NCBI GenBank assembly: GCA_002303765.1 | Contig: DBCB01000063.1 | Location: 1-32,323 of the forward strand | Direction: 5' to 3' | Source of the DNA: Planctomycetaceae bacterium UBA969 | Lineage (GTDB): Bacteria > Planctomycetota > Planctomycetia > Gemmatales > Gemmataceae | DNA: 32,323 nt | In this document: positions 24,429 through 32,323 of the stretch, in pieces | Layout of the letters: each line of letters begins with the position of its first letter | How positions within the stretch are numbered: position 1 is the first letter of the stretch | Made by a program: the position numbers and the translations under genes | Notes under the pieces: generated by a model | What the model saw: only the letters and a program-made list of their open reading frames with translations | What the model was told of the DNA's origin: nothing | Database searches by the model: none

Positions 24429-25811
24429 ATGCAAAGTGATAAGAATTTAAATCGAATAAATTTTCACGAAGAAATTTTCAGGTTTACGAAGACACCAAAA
24501 TTAGCTGTTTTTTTGGGTTGGTTGATGATCATTTCTTTTTTTATCCTTCCATTTATACTTTTGATGGTTCCTTGGCAACAAACAGTCAAAGGCCGTGGGC
24601 AAATTGTAGCCTTTGCCCCTACCGAAAGAAAAAGGGTAATTACAGCAAGGGTGACAGGACAGATAACGAAGTGGCATGTGGTTGAGGGGTCAAAAGTTAA
24701 GGTAGGTGATGCGATTGCTGATATTGACGATAATGATGCTGGATTATCTGGCCGACTGGAGTCTCAAAAGGATTTTCTCTTAAGCAGACGCAAGGCAGCG
24801 GAAGAGGAAGTTGCCGAGCAGGGCAGAACTGTACAGGCTCAGGAAAGATCTATGAATGCAGCAATACGGGGGGCAAAGGCAAATTATGATGCAGCCCTAC
24901 TACAGATTGATGTTGCAAAGGAATCTGGTAAGAACTCGGACTTTGCCTATGGTTTTGAAAAGCGCCGTTATGAAATGTTCGAGAAACTTTACAAAGATCG
25001 ACAGTTTGGTGGCCTAGAATCAGAATTGAACCGTGATGAGGCAAAAATGCGGGCCGATAGGTCTGCAACCGAATTAAAGAGGGCTGAGGTTGAGGTTAAA
25101 AAAGCAGAGGCCTCCCTTATAAACAACGATGCCTTGGTTTTTCAGGCAGAAGCTACTTGGTTGTCTAATATCGCAGTCACCAGGGCAAACAAAAGCAAGG
25201 CAGAACAAAATATTTTTACGATTGAAAGAGAAATTCAAGAAATAGATTGCAGGATTGAAAGATTCAAAGCCCGCTTTGTGAAATCTCCCTGTAATGGAAT
25301 CATACACACGGTTACTGCAAATGTTGGGGAAGGAGGAATTTATGTCAAGGAAGGCGATGAACTCGCAATCATTGTTCCCGATACCTCGGATAGGGTGGTT
25401 GAGATTTTAATTGATGGAACGGATGCCCCACTTGTAGCATCTCACATTATGGAAAATGGCAAAGGGCCACACGTACGTTTACAGTTTGAAGGATGGCCCG
25501 CATTGCAGATGGCAGGATGGCCTTCCTTGGCAATAGGTACTTTTGGAGGCAGGGTCAGGCAGCTCGACCCATCTGATGACGGTTATGGTCGTTTTAGAAT
25601 TATCGTGGAGCCTGAGTCAATGTTTGATGAGGATCAGTGGCCAGAAAATACTTATCTGCGACAAGGAAACCAAGTAGTGGGATGGGTTTTTTTGAACAAA
25701 GTGAAATTGGGTTATGAATTGTGGCGCCAGTTCAATGGCTTTCCTCCAGAATTGATGCCAAAGCCTGATGAAAATAAAGATAAGGCGAAGCCACCGAAAG
25801 TGAAAGCTTAA
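24429..25811 (+). CDS. HlyD-family periplasmic adaptor (membrane fusion protein)
   Basis: This 460-residue protein lies 26 nt after the ABC gene with GAGGTG upstream. It has a cytoplasmic N-terminus, one membrane helix (about 27-47: LGWLMIISFFILPFILLMV), a split lipoyl-like domain (GQIVAFAPTERKRVITARVT, VEGSKVKVGDAIADID, then after the hairpin FVKSPCNGIIHTV and NVGEGGIYVKEGDELAIIV), a long alpha-helical hairpin rich in Ala/Glu/Lys (about 105-270), a beta-barrel domain and a charged Lys/Pro-rich tail (KPDENKDKAKPPKVKA). By family it bridges an inner-membrane exporter to a TolC channel. The barrel region has an unusual LQFEGWPALQMAGWPSLAIG segment. It forms an operon with the ABC and TolC genes, with a 1-nt gap to the latter. 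Confidence 0.93.
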   Translation: MQSDKNLNRINFHEEIFRFTKTPKLAVFLGWLMIISFFILPFILLMVPWQQTVKGRGQIVAFAPTERKRVITARVTGQITKWHVVEGSKVKVGDAIADIDDNDAGLSGRLESQKDFLLSRRKAAEEEVAEQGRTVQAQERSMNAAIRGAKANYDAALLQIDVAKESGKNSDFAYGFEKRRYEMFEKLYKDRQFGGLESELNRDEAKMRADRSATELKRAEVEVKKAEASLINNDALVFQAEATWLSNIAVTRANKSKAEQNIFTIEREIQEIDCRIERFKARFVKSPCNGIIHTVTANVGEGGIYVKEGDELAIIVPDTSDRVVEILIDGTDAPLVASHIMENGKGPHVRLQFEGWPALQMAGWPSLAIGTFGGRVRQLDPSDDGYGRFRIIVEPESMFDEDQWPENTYLRQGNQVVGWVFLNKVKLGYELWRQFNGFPPELMPKPDENKDKAKPPKVKA

Positions 25812-25812
25812 T

Positions 25813-27538
25813 ATGTGTTTTCTACGTCGTTTAAAATTTCGATTCCTATTTTTGCTGCTGGTGCTTTCCGGTTGTATTGCCCCGAAGCAAAATCCGGACT
25901 TGTCAGCCAATAGCACTTTTGAACAATTTTCAACCGTTCAAGATAATGGGAAAAAGCCTGTTAAATTTCCTGATGAAAAGGCAACCGCCTTGAAATACTA
26001 CTCATCCGAATCTTCCCAGATTCAATTAGTCAAATTGGAGAGCCAGCTTCCTTTGCCTACTCTCGATGGAAGTATTTTGAAAAGGGAAGCAAATCCAATA
26101 ACTCCCCCCAGCAATTTACCTGAAATTGAGGGTACTCCCGTTAGCAAAGGCGGACCATTAACCCTTCAGGAGGTTTTGGATTCCTTAGAGGAAAACTATC
26201 CGTTATTAAGGGCCATCGAACAAGAAAGAATTCTTGCAGGCGGCAGGTTGTTAAGTTCTATGGGTGCCTTTGATTTAAATCTGACTGCTTCGGGCAATAG
26301 CCAAGACCCCGCCACGTACAACAATTATCGATCCAATCTTGGTTTGAACCACCTTCTTCCATTTGGGGGCATTGGTACTTTTGCAGGCTATAGAACAGGT
26401 TTTGGCGAATTTCCCACCTATTACCTTGATCAGAAAACTGCAGAGGGCGGCGAATTTAGGGCGGGGGTAAACGTTCCTCTTTTGCGTGACAGAAATATTG
26501 ACCGGGTAAGAGCTGGTCTTCAACAGGCAAGAATCGATACACAAATAGCCGAACCAATTATTGAAAGACAACGGTTGGATTTTCAACGGGCTGCTGCAAG
26601 AATTTACTGGGGCTGGGTTGGCGCGGGCCAGCGATTTAAAATATCCGAAAGGCTTGTAAAACTTGCAGTCGAGCGTGATGCCCAACTCAAAGCCAAGGTG
26701 GAGGCAGGTCCCACTGCAAATATTGAAAGGGTTGATAACCAGCAGAATATTGCATTTAGAAACGGACTTCTTGTGCAAGCCCAGCGCGCTTTCCAGCAGG
26801 CCACCATTGATCTTTCGTTATTTCTGAGAGATCCTGCGGGGACACCAACTCTTGCGGGTTTGGAAAGGCTTCCTATGTTTCCTAATGAAATCAAACAAAT
26901 GGAGTTGGGTCGGTTTGATGAATATGTGCAAATGGCACTTGATCAAAGGCCTGAACCCCAAAGGTTGCGGCTTCAAAAAGAGCGCGTTACTGTGGATCTT
27001 CGGCTTGCGGAAAACCAGAATATGGCAAGTATGAATGCGACCATTACAGGTGCGCAGGATATTGGTTATGGCAAAAGCTCAGCTCTCGGGCCCCAACGGT
27101 CTTGATAGATCTTCGCTTAATGCCGGACTTGCTCTGGGGTTGCCAATTCAACAGCGCGAGGCAAGGGGTAAAATTGTGGTCGGGAAGGCTCAATTGGCAC
27201 AACTAAACCAGCAGTTAAGACATACCGAAGATCAGGTAAGGTCTGAAGTGCAGGATAATTACTCGGCCTTAGAGAGGGCCTTTGAATTTTATCAACAGGC
27301 GAAAAAGCGGGTGGAACTGGCCAAGGTTGTTGCCAGTGCCGAACGTGAGCAATTGTTGCTGGGAAGAAGCGATGTTCTAAGGGTTACATTGCGGGAACAA
27401 GCAGCTTTCGAGGCAGAGATTTTTGAAATAGGTGCCCAGCAGGACTTTTTCAGGGCTCAGGCAGAATTTAAAATAGCTTTGGGGTTATCTGCCAAAGAGG
27501 AAATAGTCTTGGAGAAAAATAAAAAACCGCCACAATAA
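25813..27538 (+). CDS. TolC-family outer-membrane lipoprotein, apparent +1 frameshift
   Basis: The gene starts one base after the HlyD stop. MCFLRRLKFRFLFLLLVLSGC is a lipoprotein signal with lipobox LSGC (Cys21). A linker leads to the TolC repeat starting LTLQEVLDSLEENYPLLRAI. The first frame ends at TGA 27103-27105 after GKSSALGPQRS; the frame one base further on continues immediately with LDRSSLNAGLALGLPIQQRE and the rest of the TolC helices to TAA 27538. Removing one C from the CCCC at 27091-27094 restores GKSSALGPNGLDRSS and a protein of 574 residues, normal for the family. A homopolymer sequencing error is the simplest explanation; a recent mutation or programmed shift at UCU-UGA is possible. 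Its role is the outer-membrane channel of the secretion-like system. Confidence 0.85.
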
Positions 27539-27680
27539 CGCCAGTCTGGCAAGCTTACTAACACAGTACAACGAATTCGGCTTACTAGGCTTGCCGAAGT
27601 GCCGATCCCCTCAATCTTCTTCGCCTTATTTTGTATTATTCCCCTCAAGCTTTTAAGTAATCTAGCGACTTCAGTATGTT

Positions 27681-29063
27681 TTATTCTTCATTGCCAAAAC
27701 ATGGTGGTTGTCCGGTAGATTCTAAAACGCTGAACCATAAGTCGCCATATGGATCAACCTGATGTCGGTTCCTTACAGCAAGGGGGATGGGCAGTAACAC
27801 AAACCTGCCGTGCCATCGGCTCACGACCACATCGGTGAACCCTGCCATGGCTGCATGAACCGCATTGTGGGCAAGACGAAGGCAATAAACGCTGTCAAAG
27901 GAATTGGCTTTAACAGATCTGATGCTGTAGCTTGGGTCAAAATATTTGAGATTGAGTTCAAGATTTTCGGATTGGAAAGATTTCGTGATACGATCGCGAA
28001 GATAGGTTCCTATATCCCCAAGTTTTTGATTGCCCGAGGCATCGGTGCCTAGTTCAGTTGAATTCATGTATTCCTGACCAGCACCCTCTGCAACAACCAC
28101 GACAGCATTCCCTGCTTTTTTTACTCGCTCAAGCAGCCATTTTAAAAATCCCTTTTCTCCTTCCAGTGGGTATGAGATCTCTGGGATCATGACAAAGTTT
28201 GCGTCATTGTGTGCCAGTGCTGCATAGCAAACAATAAAGCCGCTGTGCCTTCCCATAAGCTTTACCAAGCCCACTCCATTAGGGGAAGCTTTAGCCTCGA
28301 CATGAGCTGCACGAATCACTTCAGCGGCTTCTGAAAACGCTGATTGAAATCCAAAACTTTGATCGATGAAAGATATATCGTTATCGATGGTCTTGGGTAT
28401 TCCAATTATGGAAATTTTTGATTTACGACGGGATATTTCTTCACTAATCCCATGCCCGCCCCTAAGTGTGCCATCTCCGCCAATCACGAAGAGCATATTA
28501 ATTCCCATTCGTTCTAGGCAATCGACAATCTCAACTGGGTCTTGGCTTCCTCGAGAAGATCCAAGAATGGTGCCACCTTGTTCGTTGATCTGGCTGACAT
28601 ATTGTGGGGTAAGATCGATCACGGGTCTGCCATACTTAGGAATAAAACCTTGATAGCCATTGCAGAAACCATGTATTTTTTTAACGCCGTAAAGGAAGTG
28701 AAGCTCCATTACCAATCCGCGGATGACATCGTTGAAACCAGGGCAAAGGCCGCCACAGGTTACAATTCCAGCTCGGGTTTTAGATGGATCGAAGAAGATT
28801 TTTCTACGGGGGCCTGCTGGAGTGAATCCTGGAACTCGGGCGATGGGATGTTCAGCGAGGGCGGATGCTGTGTCATCGAATAAAACACGATCATTTTCTT
28901 CAACATTGTAAGGGCTTGTTTTACGCCTTGCCAGAATGTGAACGATGGGTGAATCAATGCGACAAGGCCCAAGCGTTTCAACTTCTGTTTCATCGAAAGT
29001 TACGAGAGAACTACCCTGTTGGCTTGAAGTATCATCGGAATGAATATTTTTGTCATGCATCAT
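27681..29063 (-). CDS. pfkA: 6-phosphofructokinase (long PFK-A clade)
   Basis: This 460-residue cytoplasmic enzyme phosphorylates fructose-6-phosphate. After an N-terminal extension of about 95 residues comes the PFK core: AGIVTCGGLCPGFNDVIRG, GGDGT (195-199), PKTIDND (223-229, proton-acceptor Asp), MGRHSGF (270-276), and EGAGQEY. Gly in GGDGT argues for ATP as donor, while Lys in PKTIDND is the residue typical of PPi enzymes; this Gly/Lys combination occurs in ATP-using enzymes of the long clade (plant and trypanosome types), so ATP is the likelier donor. Start: ATG 29063, or the adjacent ATG at 29060. The ribosome-binding site is weak. It is monocistronic and convergent with the TolC gene. 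Confidence 0.95.
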   Translation of the reverse strand: MMHDKNIHSDDTSSQQGSSLVTFDETEVETLGPCRIDSPIVHILARRKTSPYNVEENDRVLFDDTASALAEHPIARVPGFTPAGPRRKIFFDPSKTRAGIVTCGGLCPGFNDVIRGLVMELHFLYGVKKIHGFCNGYQGFIPKYGRPVIDLTPQYVSQINEQGGTILGSSRGSQDPVEIVDCLERMGINMLFVIGGDGTLRGGHGISEEISRRKSKISIIGIPKTIDNDISFIDQSFGFQSAFSEAAEVIRAAHVEAKASPNGVGLVKLMGRHSGFIVCYAALAHNDANFVMIPEISYPLEGEKGFLKWLLERVKKAGNAVVVVAEGAGQEYMNSTELGTDASGNQKLGDIGTYLRDRITKSFQSENLELNLKYFDPSYSIRSVKANSFDSVYCLRLAHNAVHAAMAGFTDVVVSRWHGRFVLLPIPLAVRNRHQVDPYGDLWFSVLESTGQPPCFGNEE

Positions 29064-29203
29064 GTTAAGTTCGGATGTTTGTAAAATAATGGTACAAGCT
29101 CCGTGAAGGAAATTTTGAAAACGGATCTCAGTGCCTTATTGTAAGCAAAGATCGTGCCAATCATTTCATAACTGTTTAGGGGGTTTTATGCTCAATAAAC
29201 ATA

Positions 29204-29244
29204 CAAAAAGCAAAGCCGACTGCCTTTAAAATAGGCAATCGGCT
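29204..29244 (-). terminator. Rho-independent terminator of the TPR gene
   Basis: On the minus strand, AGCCGATTGCCT and AGGCAGTCGGCT form a 12-position stem with one internal mismatch (29214-29244) around an A/T loop. A T-rich tract (TTTGCTTTTTG) follows at 29204-29213. It lies about 32 nt beyond the TPR gene stop. Confidence 0.8.
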
Positions 29245-29275
29245 AATGCATTGATTGAACTGAGAAAGGGCTTTT

Positions 29276-30391
29276 CTAATTGGCTTTGTTGATTTTTAGA
29301 TCACGGGCTTTGGTAAAGTCCGCGATGGCAGCTTCTGTTTTACCCAATGATTTCAGAACAATACCACGGTTGTAATATGCTGTAGCTAGGTTGGGATTTA
29401 ATTCTATCGCCTTGGTGTAATCTGCGATTGCTTCGGGATATTTTTTCTGCTCATCATAACCAAGCCCGCGATTACCAAAAGCCGTTGCATGCTTGGGGTT
29501 TATTTCTATTGCCTTGGTGAAATCTGCAATAGCTTCTGCGATTTTGTTTTGTTTGTGTAGGGCGGAGCCCCGGTTGATTAGCGCATCGATATCCTTGGGG
29601 TCTAACTCTATTGCTTTGGTGTAGTCTGCAGCAGCTTCAGCATATTTGTTTATATCATCATTAGCGACCCCACGATTGAAGTAGGCTTTGAAAGATTTTG
29701 GGTCTGCAGCGATTGCCTTGGTGAAGTCTGCAATAGCTTCAGGGAGTTTGTTTTGGTTGTAAGCAACAATACCCCTACCGCTAAATGCGTCGGCCATTTT
29801 AGCATCAAGTTCGATTGCTTTGGTAAAATCTGCGATTGCCTCGGGATACTTTTTGAGTTCGCTTTGTACGACTCCGCGTTGATTATAGGCGACTGCATCT
29901 TTAGGATCTGCAGTGATTGCTTTGGTGAAATCTGCAAGTGCTTCGGGGAATTTATTCTGCCCGTAGGATAGAATGCCTCGATTAACCAAGGGCGCTGACA
30001 TTTTGGGATCTAATTCGATTGCTTTGTTGAAATCTGCAAGTGCCTCGGGGTTTTTATTGAGTTTAAGTGAGGAAATTCCACGGTTGCTATAGGCATCTGC
30101 AAGCTTGGGATCTAGAGTTATGGCTTTGGAAAAGTCTGCAATAGCTTCGGGGTATTTATTTTGGTTGTTTGCGACGATTCCTCGGCCGACGTAGGCGGTT
30201 GCTATCTTAGCATCAAGTTCGATTGCTTTGTTATAATTGATGATTGCGTTGGGAAAGTCTTTCTTTTTGAGGGCTTCAGAGCCTTTGGTGAAGGCATCGA
30301 TTGCAGCTTTGTTGGCTGCAGGGGCTTGAGCCATTACCGAGAAAGATGTAACCATAAAAATCGAAACACAAAGACTGAAAACTCTTTTCAT
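29276..30391 (-). CDS. Exported protein of ten tandem TPR repeats
   Basis: This 371-residue protein begins MKRVFSLCVSIFMVTSFSVMAQA, a signal peptide. The rest is ten 34-residue TPR units of consensus A-Y-x-N-R-G-x(8)-K-x-P-E-A-I-A-D-F-T-K-A-I-x-L-D-P-K, nearly gap-free, forming a superhelical scaffold for protein or glycan contacts in the periplasm. The units are very alike in DNA (102-bp periodicity), suggesting recent tandem expansion and a risk of assembly collapse. The last unit diverges (ARDLKINKAN). TGGTGA upstream of ATG 30391 is the ribosome-binding site, and a clear terminator follows the gene. A decayed copy of its last repeat lies at 13468-13585. No catalytic domain. Confidence 0.93.
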   Translation of the reverse strand: MKRVFSLCVSIFMVTSFSVMAQAPAANKAAIDAFTKGSEALKKKDFPNAIINYNKAIELDAKIATAYVGRGIVANNQNKYPEAIADFSKAITLDPKLADAYSNRGISSLKLNKNPEALADFNKAIELDPKMSAPLVNRGILSYGQNKFPEALADFTKAITADPKDAVAYNQRGVVQSELKKYPEAIADFTKAIELDAKMADAFSGRGIVAYNQNKLPEAIADFTKAIAADPKSFKAYFNRGVANDDINKYAEAAADYTKAIELDPKDIDALINRGSALHKQNKIAEAIADFTKAIEINPKHATAFGNRGLGYDEQKKYPEAIADYTKAIELNPNLATAYYNRGIVLKSLGKTEAAIADFTKARDLKINKAN

Positions 30392-30516
30392 AAATCACCA
30401 TTAATTAGCAAAGGTTTATTAATCTAGATGTAGATTAGGGTAGAATGAGAGTGAAATAAAGGAAAAAATAGTTCTCATAATATTTCAATTAAACACTTAG
30501 TTCTACGTTCCTAGTT

Positions 30517-31278
30517 TTACTTGGCTAGGCGGAAACCCCGTACGCTGCTTCCAACCGATGCAAGATCCAGATTGCGATTGGAAGACCGTGAGTTGGAAGA
30601 ATTAAGAACGCAGGTGCCCCCTCTTACAATACGATATTCGCCATTGACCGGCCCTATTGGATCGGTAACAGAATTTGTTGGGTAGGCTTTAAACCAATCA
30701 TTGCACCACTCGTTCACATTCCCATGCATGTCGTAAAGGCCAAAAGTATTGGGCTTATAAGTGCCTACTTTTACAGGGGTATAAATGTTTGATGAGGCAT
30801 GATTTGCTTCGGTTGGTTTAAGTTCATTACCGAAGGAGAAGGCTGTTGTTGTGCCAGCCCTGCAAGCATATTCCCACTCGGCTTCGGATGGCAAACGGAA
30901 TTCCTTCTTGGTTTTTTCGTTCAAGTTTTTAAGAAACTTATGGCAATCATTCCAAGAAACATCGGTGACAGGGAGCATGGGGCCTTTATCGCCTGAACTG
31001 GGATTGTTGCCCATGATTGCTTGCCATTGGGATTGAGTAACTTCGTATTTGCCCATTAAAAAAGGTTTGGAGAGGATCACTTCGTGCTGGATTTCGTTTA
31101 TTGAACGGCCTGGTTCAGTATTGGGAGAACCCATGATGAATTTACCCGCAGGAATTAGAACCAATTCGATTTTTACCCCAGCGCCTAGATCGATAACTTC
31201 TTCTTTGGGAGTTTGCGCCAATCCTATGAAAGGAGAAACTAAACATAGGGCAATACAGAAGAAAGAAAGAGTTCGCAT
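30517..31278 (-). CDS. Exported SUMF1/FGE-like protein lacking catalytic cysteines
   Basis: This 253-residue protein is taken from ATG 31278 (MRTLSFFCIALCLVSPFIGLAQ, signal peptide); an upstream in-frame ATG at 31416 gives a non-signal extension. The formylglycine-generating-enzyme fold is clear: IPAGKFIMGSPN, KPFLMGKYEVTQSQWQAIMG, PVTDVSWNDCHKFLKNLN, FRLPSEAEWEYACRAGTTT (128-145), LYDMHGNVNEWCNDW and a C-terminal VRGGTC ... RGFRLA. True FGE has two active-site cysteines shortly after the RGG(S/T)W element; here that stretch reads CVLNSSNSRSSNRN, with neither in place. It therefore probably does not oxidise sulfatase cysteine, and may instead be a structural, lectin-like or kinase-linked member. 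Three Cys remain elsewhere in the mature part. Confidence 0.9.
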   Translation of the reverse strand: MRTLSFFCIALCLVSPFIGLAQTPKEEVIDLGAGVKIELVLIPAGKFIMGSPNTEPGRSINEIQHEVILSKPFLMGKYEVTQSQWQAIMGNNPSSGDKGPMLPVTDVSWNDCHKFLKNLNEKTKKEFRLPSEAEWEYACRAGTTTAFSFGNELKPTEANHASSNIYTPVKVGTYKPNTFGLYDMHGNVNEWCNDWFKAYPTNSVTDPIGPVNGEYRIVRGGTCVLNSSNSRSSNRNLDLASVGSSVRGFRLAK

Positions 31279-31434
31279 GCTGCACCAGTATTGGAGGGTT
31301 TCAATCAATAGCCTAGAGTTTAGACTAAAGCAGTTTGATAAAGTAGGGAAGTGAAAAAGAGCCTTGATGTGTTGAATGTTGTTTATGGTAAAGTAAATAT
31401 CCTGACCAATCTTCAAATTAAGGAATAAAAGTAT

Positions 31435-32323
31435 ATGGCAGTAATATGGAAAATGTATCTGGCAGCGATCGCTTTTATTCTTTTTGATGGAATGTTATTT
31501 GCTGAAGAGAAGTTGGGGGTGAAAGCGGATTTTGAAGGCGCATCCGTAACCGTTCTGGAAATAAACGAGAAGGAAAGAAGCATCAGTTTTATGCCTGGGG
31601 GTGATCCTTTGCGAGGTTGGCCCTGCTGGTGGTACTTCCGCGTAACCGGGATTATGCCTGGTGAAACAATAACATTGAAACTTAAAGGTTCAACTGCAAC
31701 GGTAATGAAACCTGGTGCCCCATTAAGTAAACCATTGGCATCTTTATGGGCTATGCCAATGCGGGCGACTTATTCGGTTGATAACGCTGCATGGAAGCAC
31801 ACAGAAAAGGGTGTGCGAGATAATGAGTGGATGATTTACAAGATCAAACCTGAGGCTGAAACATTTATGGTTGCATGGGGCCCTCCATATACCCCTAAAG
31901 ATGCAGAGAAATTCATGCACAATCTTAGCCAGAAGTGTCTACAGGCTAAAGCAACGGAGCTTTGTCGTTCCTTGGGAAATCGAACAGTGCCAATGTTGCA
32001 TGTGAAAGAGGGCGATCTGGTTGAGAAGAAACGATTTGGCGTCTGGGTTCAGGCTAGGCAACACGCTTGGGAAAGTGGATCGAGTTGGGTGGCGCAGGGG
32101 TTTGCTGAGTGGGTTGTAAGCGATAGCCCTGATGCTATTTGGCTTAGGAAGCATGCTGAGATTTTTATTGTACCGATCATGGATATAGATAACACCGCCA
32201 CCGGTAATGGTGGCAAAGATGCCTTTCCTCAGGATCATAATCGTGATTGGTCTAGGGAACCCCATTGGAAGGAAACTGTGGCTGCACAGCGAATGATCGA
32301 GAAGTTGGTGAAAGAAGATCGCA
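31435..32323 (+). CDS. M14 zinc carboxypeptidase (3' partial, runs off window)
   Basis: From ATG 31435, with AAGGAA at 31420-31425, the frame is open to the window end (296 codons). Residues 1-23 (MAVIWKMYLAAIAFILFDGM, then LFA) form a signal peptide. An N-terminal beta domain follows (about 28-145, with WPCWWYFRVTGIMPGETITL and WMIYKIKPEAETFMVAWGPP), as in cytosolic-carboxypeptidase-like enzymes (CCP/AGBL subgroup). The peptidase domain then shows VWVQARQHAWESGSSWVAQG with Zn ligands His210 and Glu213 (HxxE), FIVPIMDIDNTATGNGGKD and DHNRDW, the Asn-Arg substrate-binding pair. The third zinc His and catalytic Glu would lie beyond the window. It cleaves C-terminal residues; the signal peptide points to a periplasmic or secreted enzyme. 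It is divergent from the SUMF1-like gene. Confidence 0.88.
   Translation, partial: MAVIWKMYLAAIAFILFDGMLFAEEKLGVKADFEGASVTVLEINEKERSISFMPGGDPLRGWPCWWYFRVTGIMPGETITLKLKGSTATVMKPGAPLSKPLASLWAMPMRATYSVDNAAWKHTEKGVRDNEWMIYKIKPEAETFMVAWGPPYTPKDAEKFMHNLSQKCLQAKATELCRSLGNRTVPMLHVKEGDLVEKKRFGVWVQARQHAWESGSSWVAQGFAEWVVSDSPDAIWLRKHAEIFIVPIMDIDNTATGNGGKDAFPQDHNRDWSREPHWKETVAAQRMIEKLVKEDR

Noticed and set aside
27545..27600. Possible terminator after the TolC gene (GGCAAGC ... GCTTGCC)
   Set aside because: The arms are only 7 bp with about 30 nt between them and no T tract follows.
29281..30391. CRISPR-like array from regular repeats
   Set aside because: The periodicity is 102 bp, coding and in frame, with no spacer-repeat alternation; it is a TPR protein gene.
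29650..30427. Open frames antisense to or shifted within the TPR gene
   Set aside because: The 102-bp periodic DNA keeps alternative frames open; their repetitive translations are shadows of the TPR units.

Overview
This window looks like a piece of a planctomycete chromosome. The strongest markers are a DUF1559 protein (prepilin-type N-terminus plus the H-x9-DG motif), a planctomycete-style sulfatase, an FHA-headed ABC transporter, a redoxin/cytochrome c/PHM-like monooxygenase fusion, and LTxEQ-type and lysine/glycine-rich low-complexity segments. Base composition is moderate to low in GC by eye. A Gemmata-like lineage is possible, but the sequence does not settle it. UGA is used as an ordinary stop elsewhere (for example at 6190-6192 and 18179-18181), so the genetic code is standard.

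Layout: 2-1219 is a 5'-truncated thioredoxin-like gene interrupted by one in-frame UGA, where a redox cysteine would be expected; a hairpin with bacterial SECIS geometry follows it. 1239-3366 is a two-component pair. 3374-3746 is an insert rich in palindromic repeats, framed by a 122-bp direct repeat of the histidine kinase 3' end. 3858-7409 holds a DUF1559 protein (-), a GT4 glycosyltransferase (+) and an SH3-domain exported protein (-). 7722-11226 holds glucose-6-phosphate isomerase and a duplicated ABC-2 permease. A tRNA-Lys(CUU) lies at 11373-11445 and a sulfatase at 11839-13368. 13369-13916 is non-coding and contains a decayed fragment of a TPR gene.

13917-19933 is a tight three-gene operon: a secreted redoxin + CxxCH + PHM-like copper monooxygenase fusion, an FHA-ABC-ABC2 transporter joined to it by an ATGA overlap, and a membrane acyltransferase with ankyrin-like repeats inserted between membrane segments. 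A convergent amidohydrolase follows (20036-21736, -).

22061-27538 is a co-directional cluster: csrA, a winged-helix regulator, then a type I secretion-like trio (ABC exporter, HlyD adaptor, TolC lipoprotein). The ABC exporter has lost every recognisable nucleotide-binding motif, and the TolC gene carries an apparent one-base frameshift at a C run. GGA triplets sit in the ribosome-binding regions of the regulator and ABC genes, so CsrA control of the cluster is plausible but inferred.

27681-32323 holds phosphofructokinase (-), a ten-TPR exported protein (-) with a clear terminator, an SUMF1/FGE-like exported protein lacking the FGE catalytic cysteines (-), and the start of an M14 zinc carboxypeptidase that runs off the window (+).

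The items most worth following up are the candidate selenoprotein at the left edge, the secretion cluster built around a dead ABC protein, and the redoxin-monooxygenase/FHA-ABC/ankyrin-acyltransferase operon.
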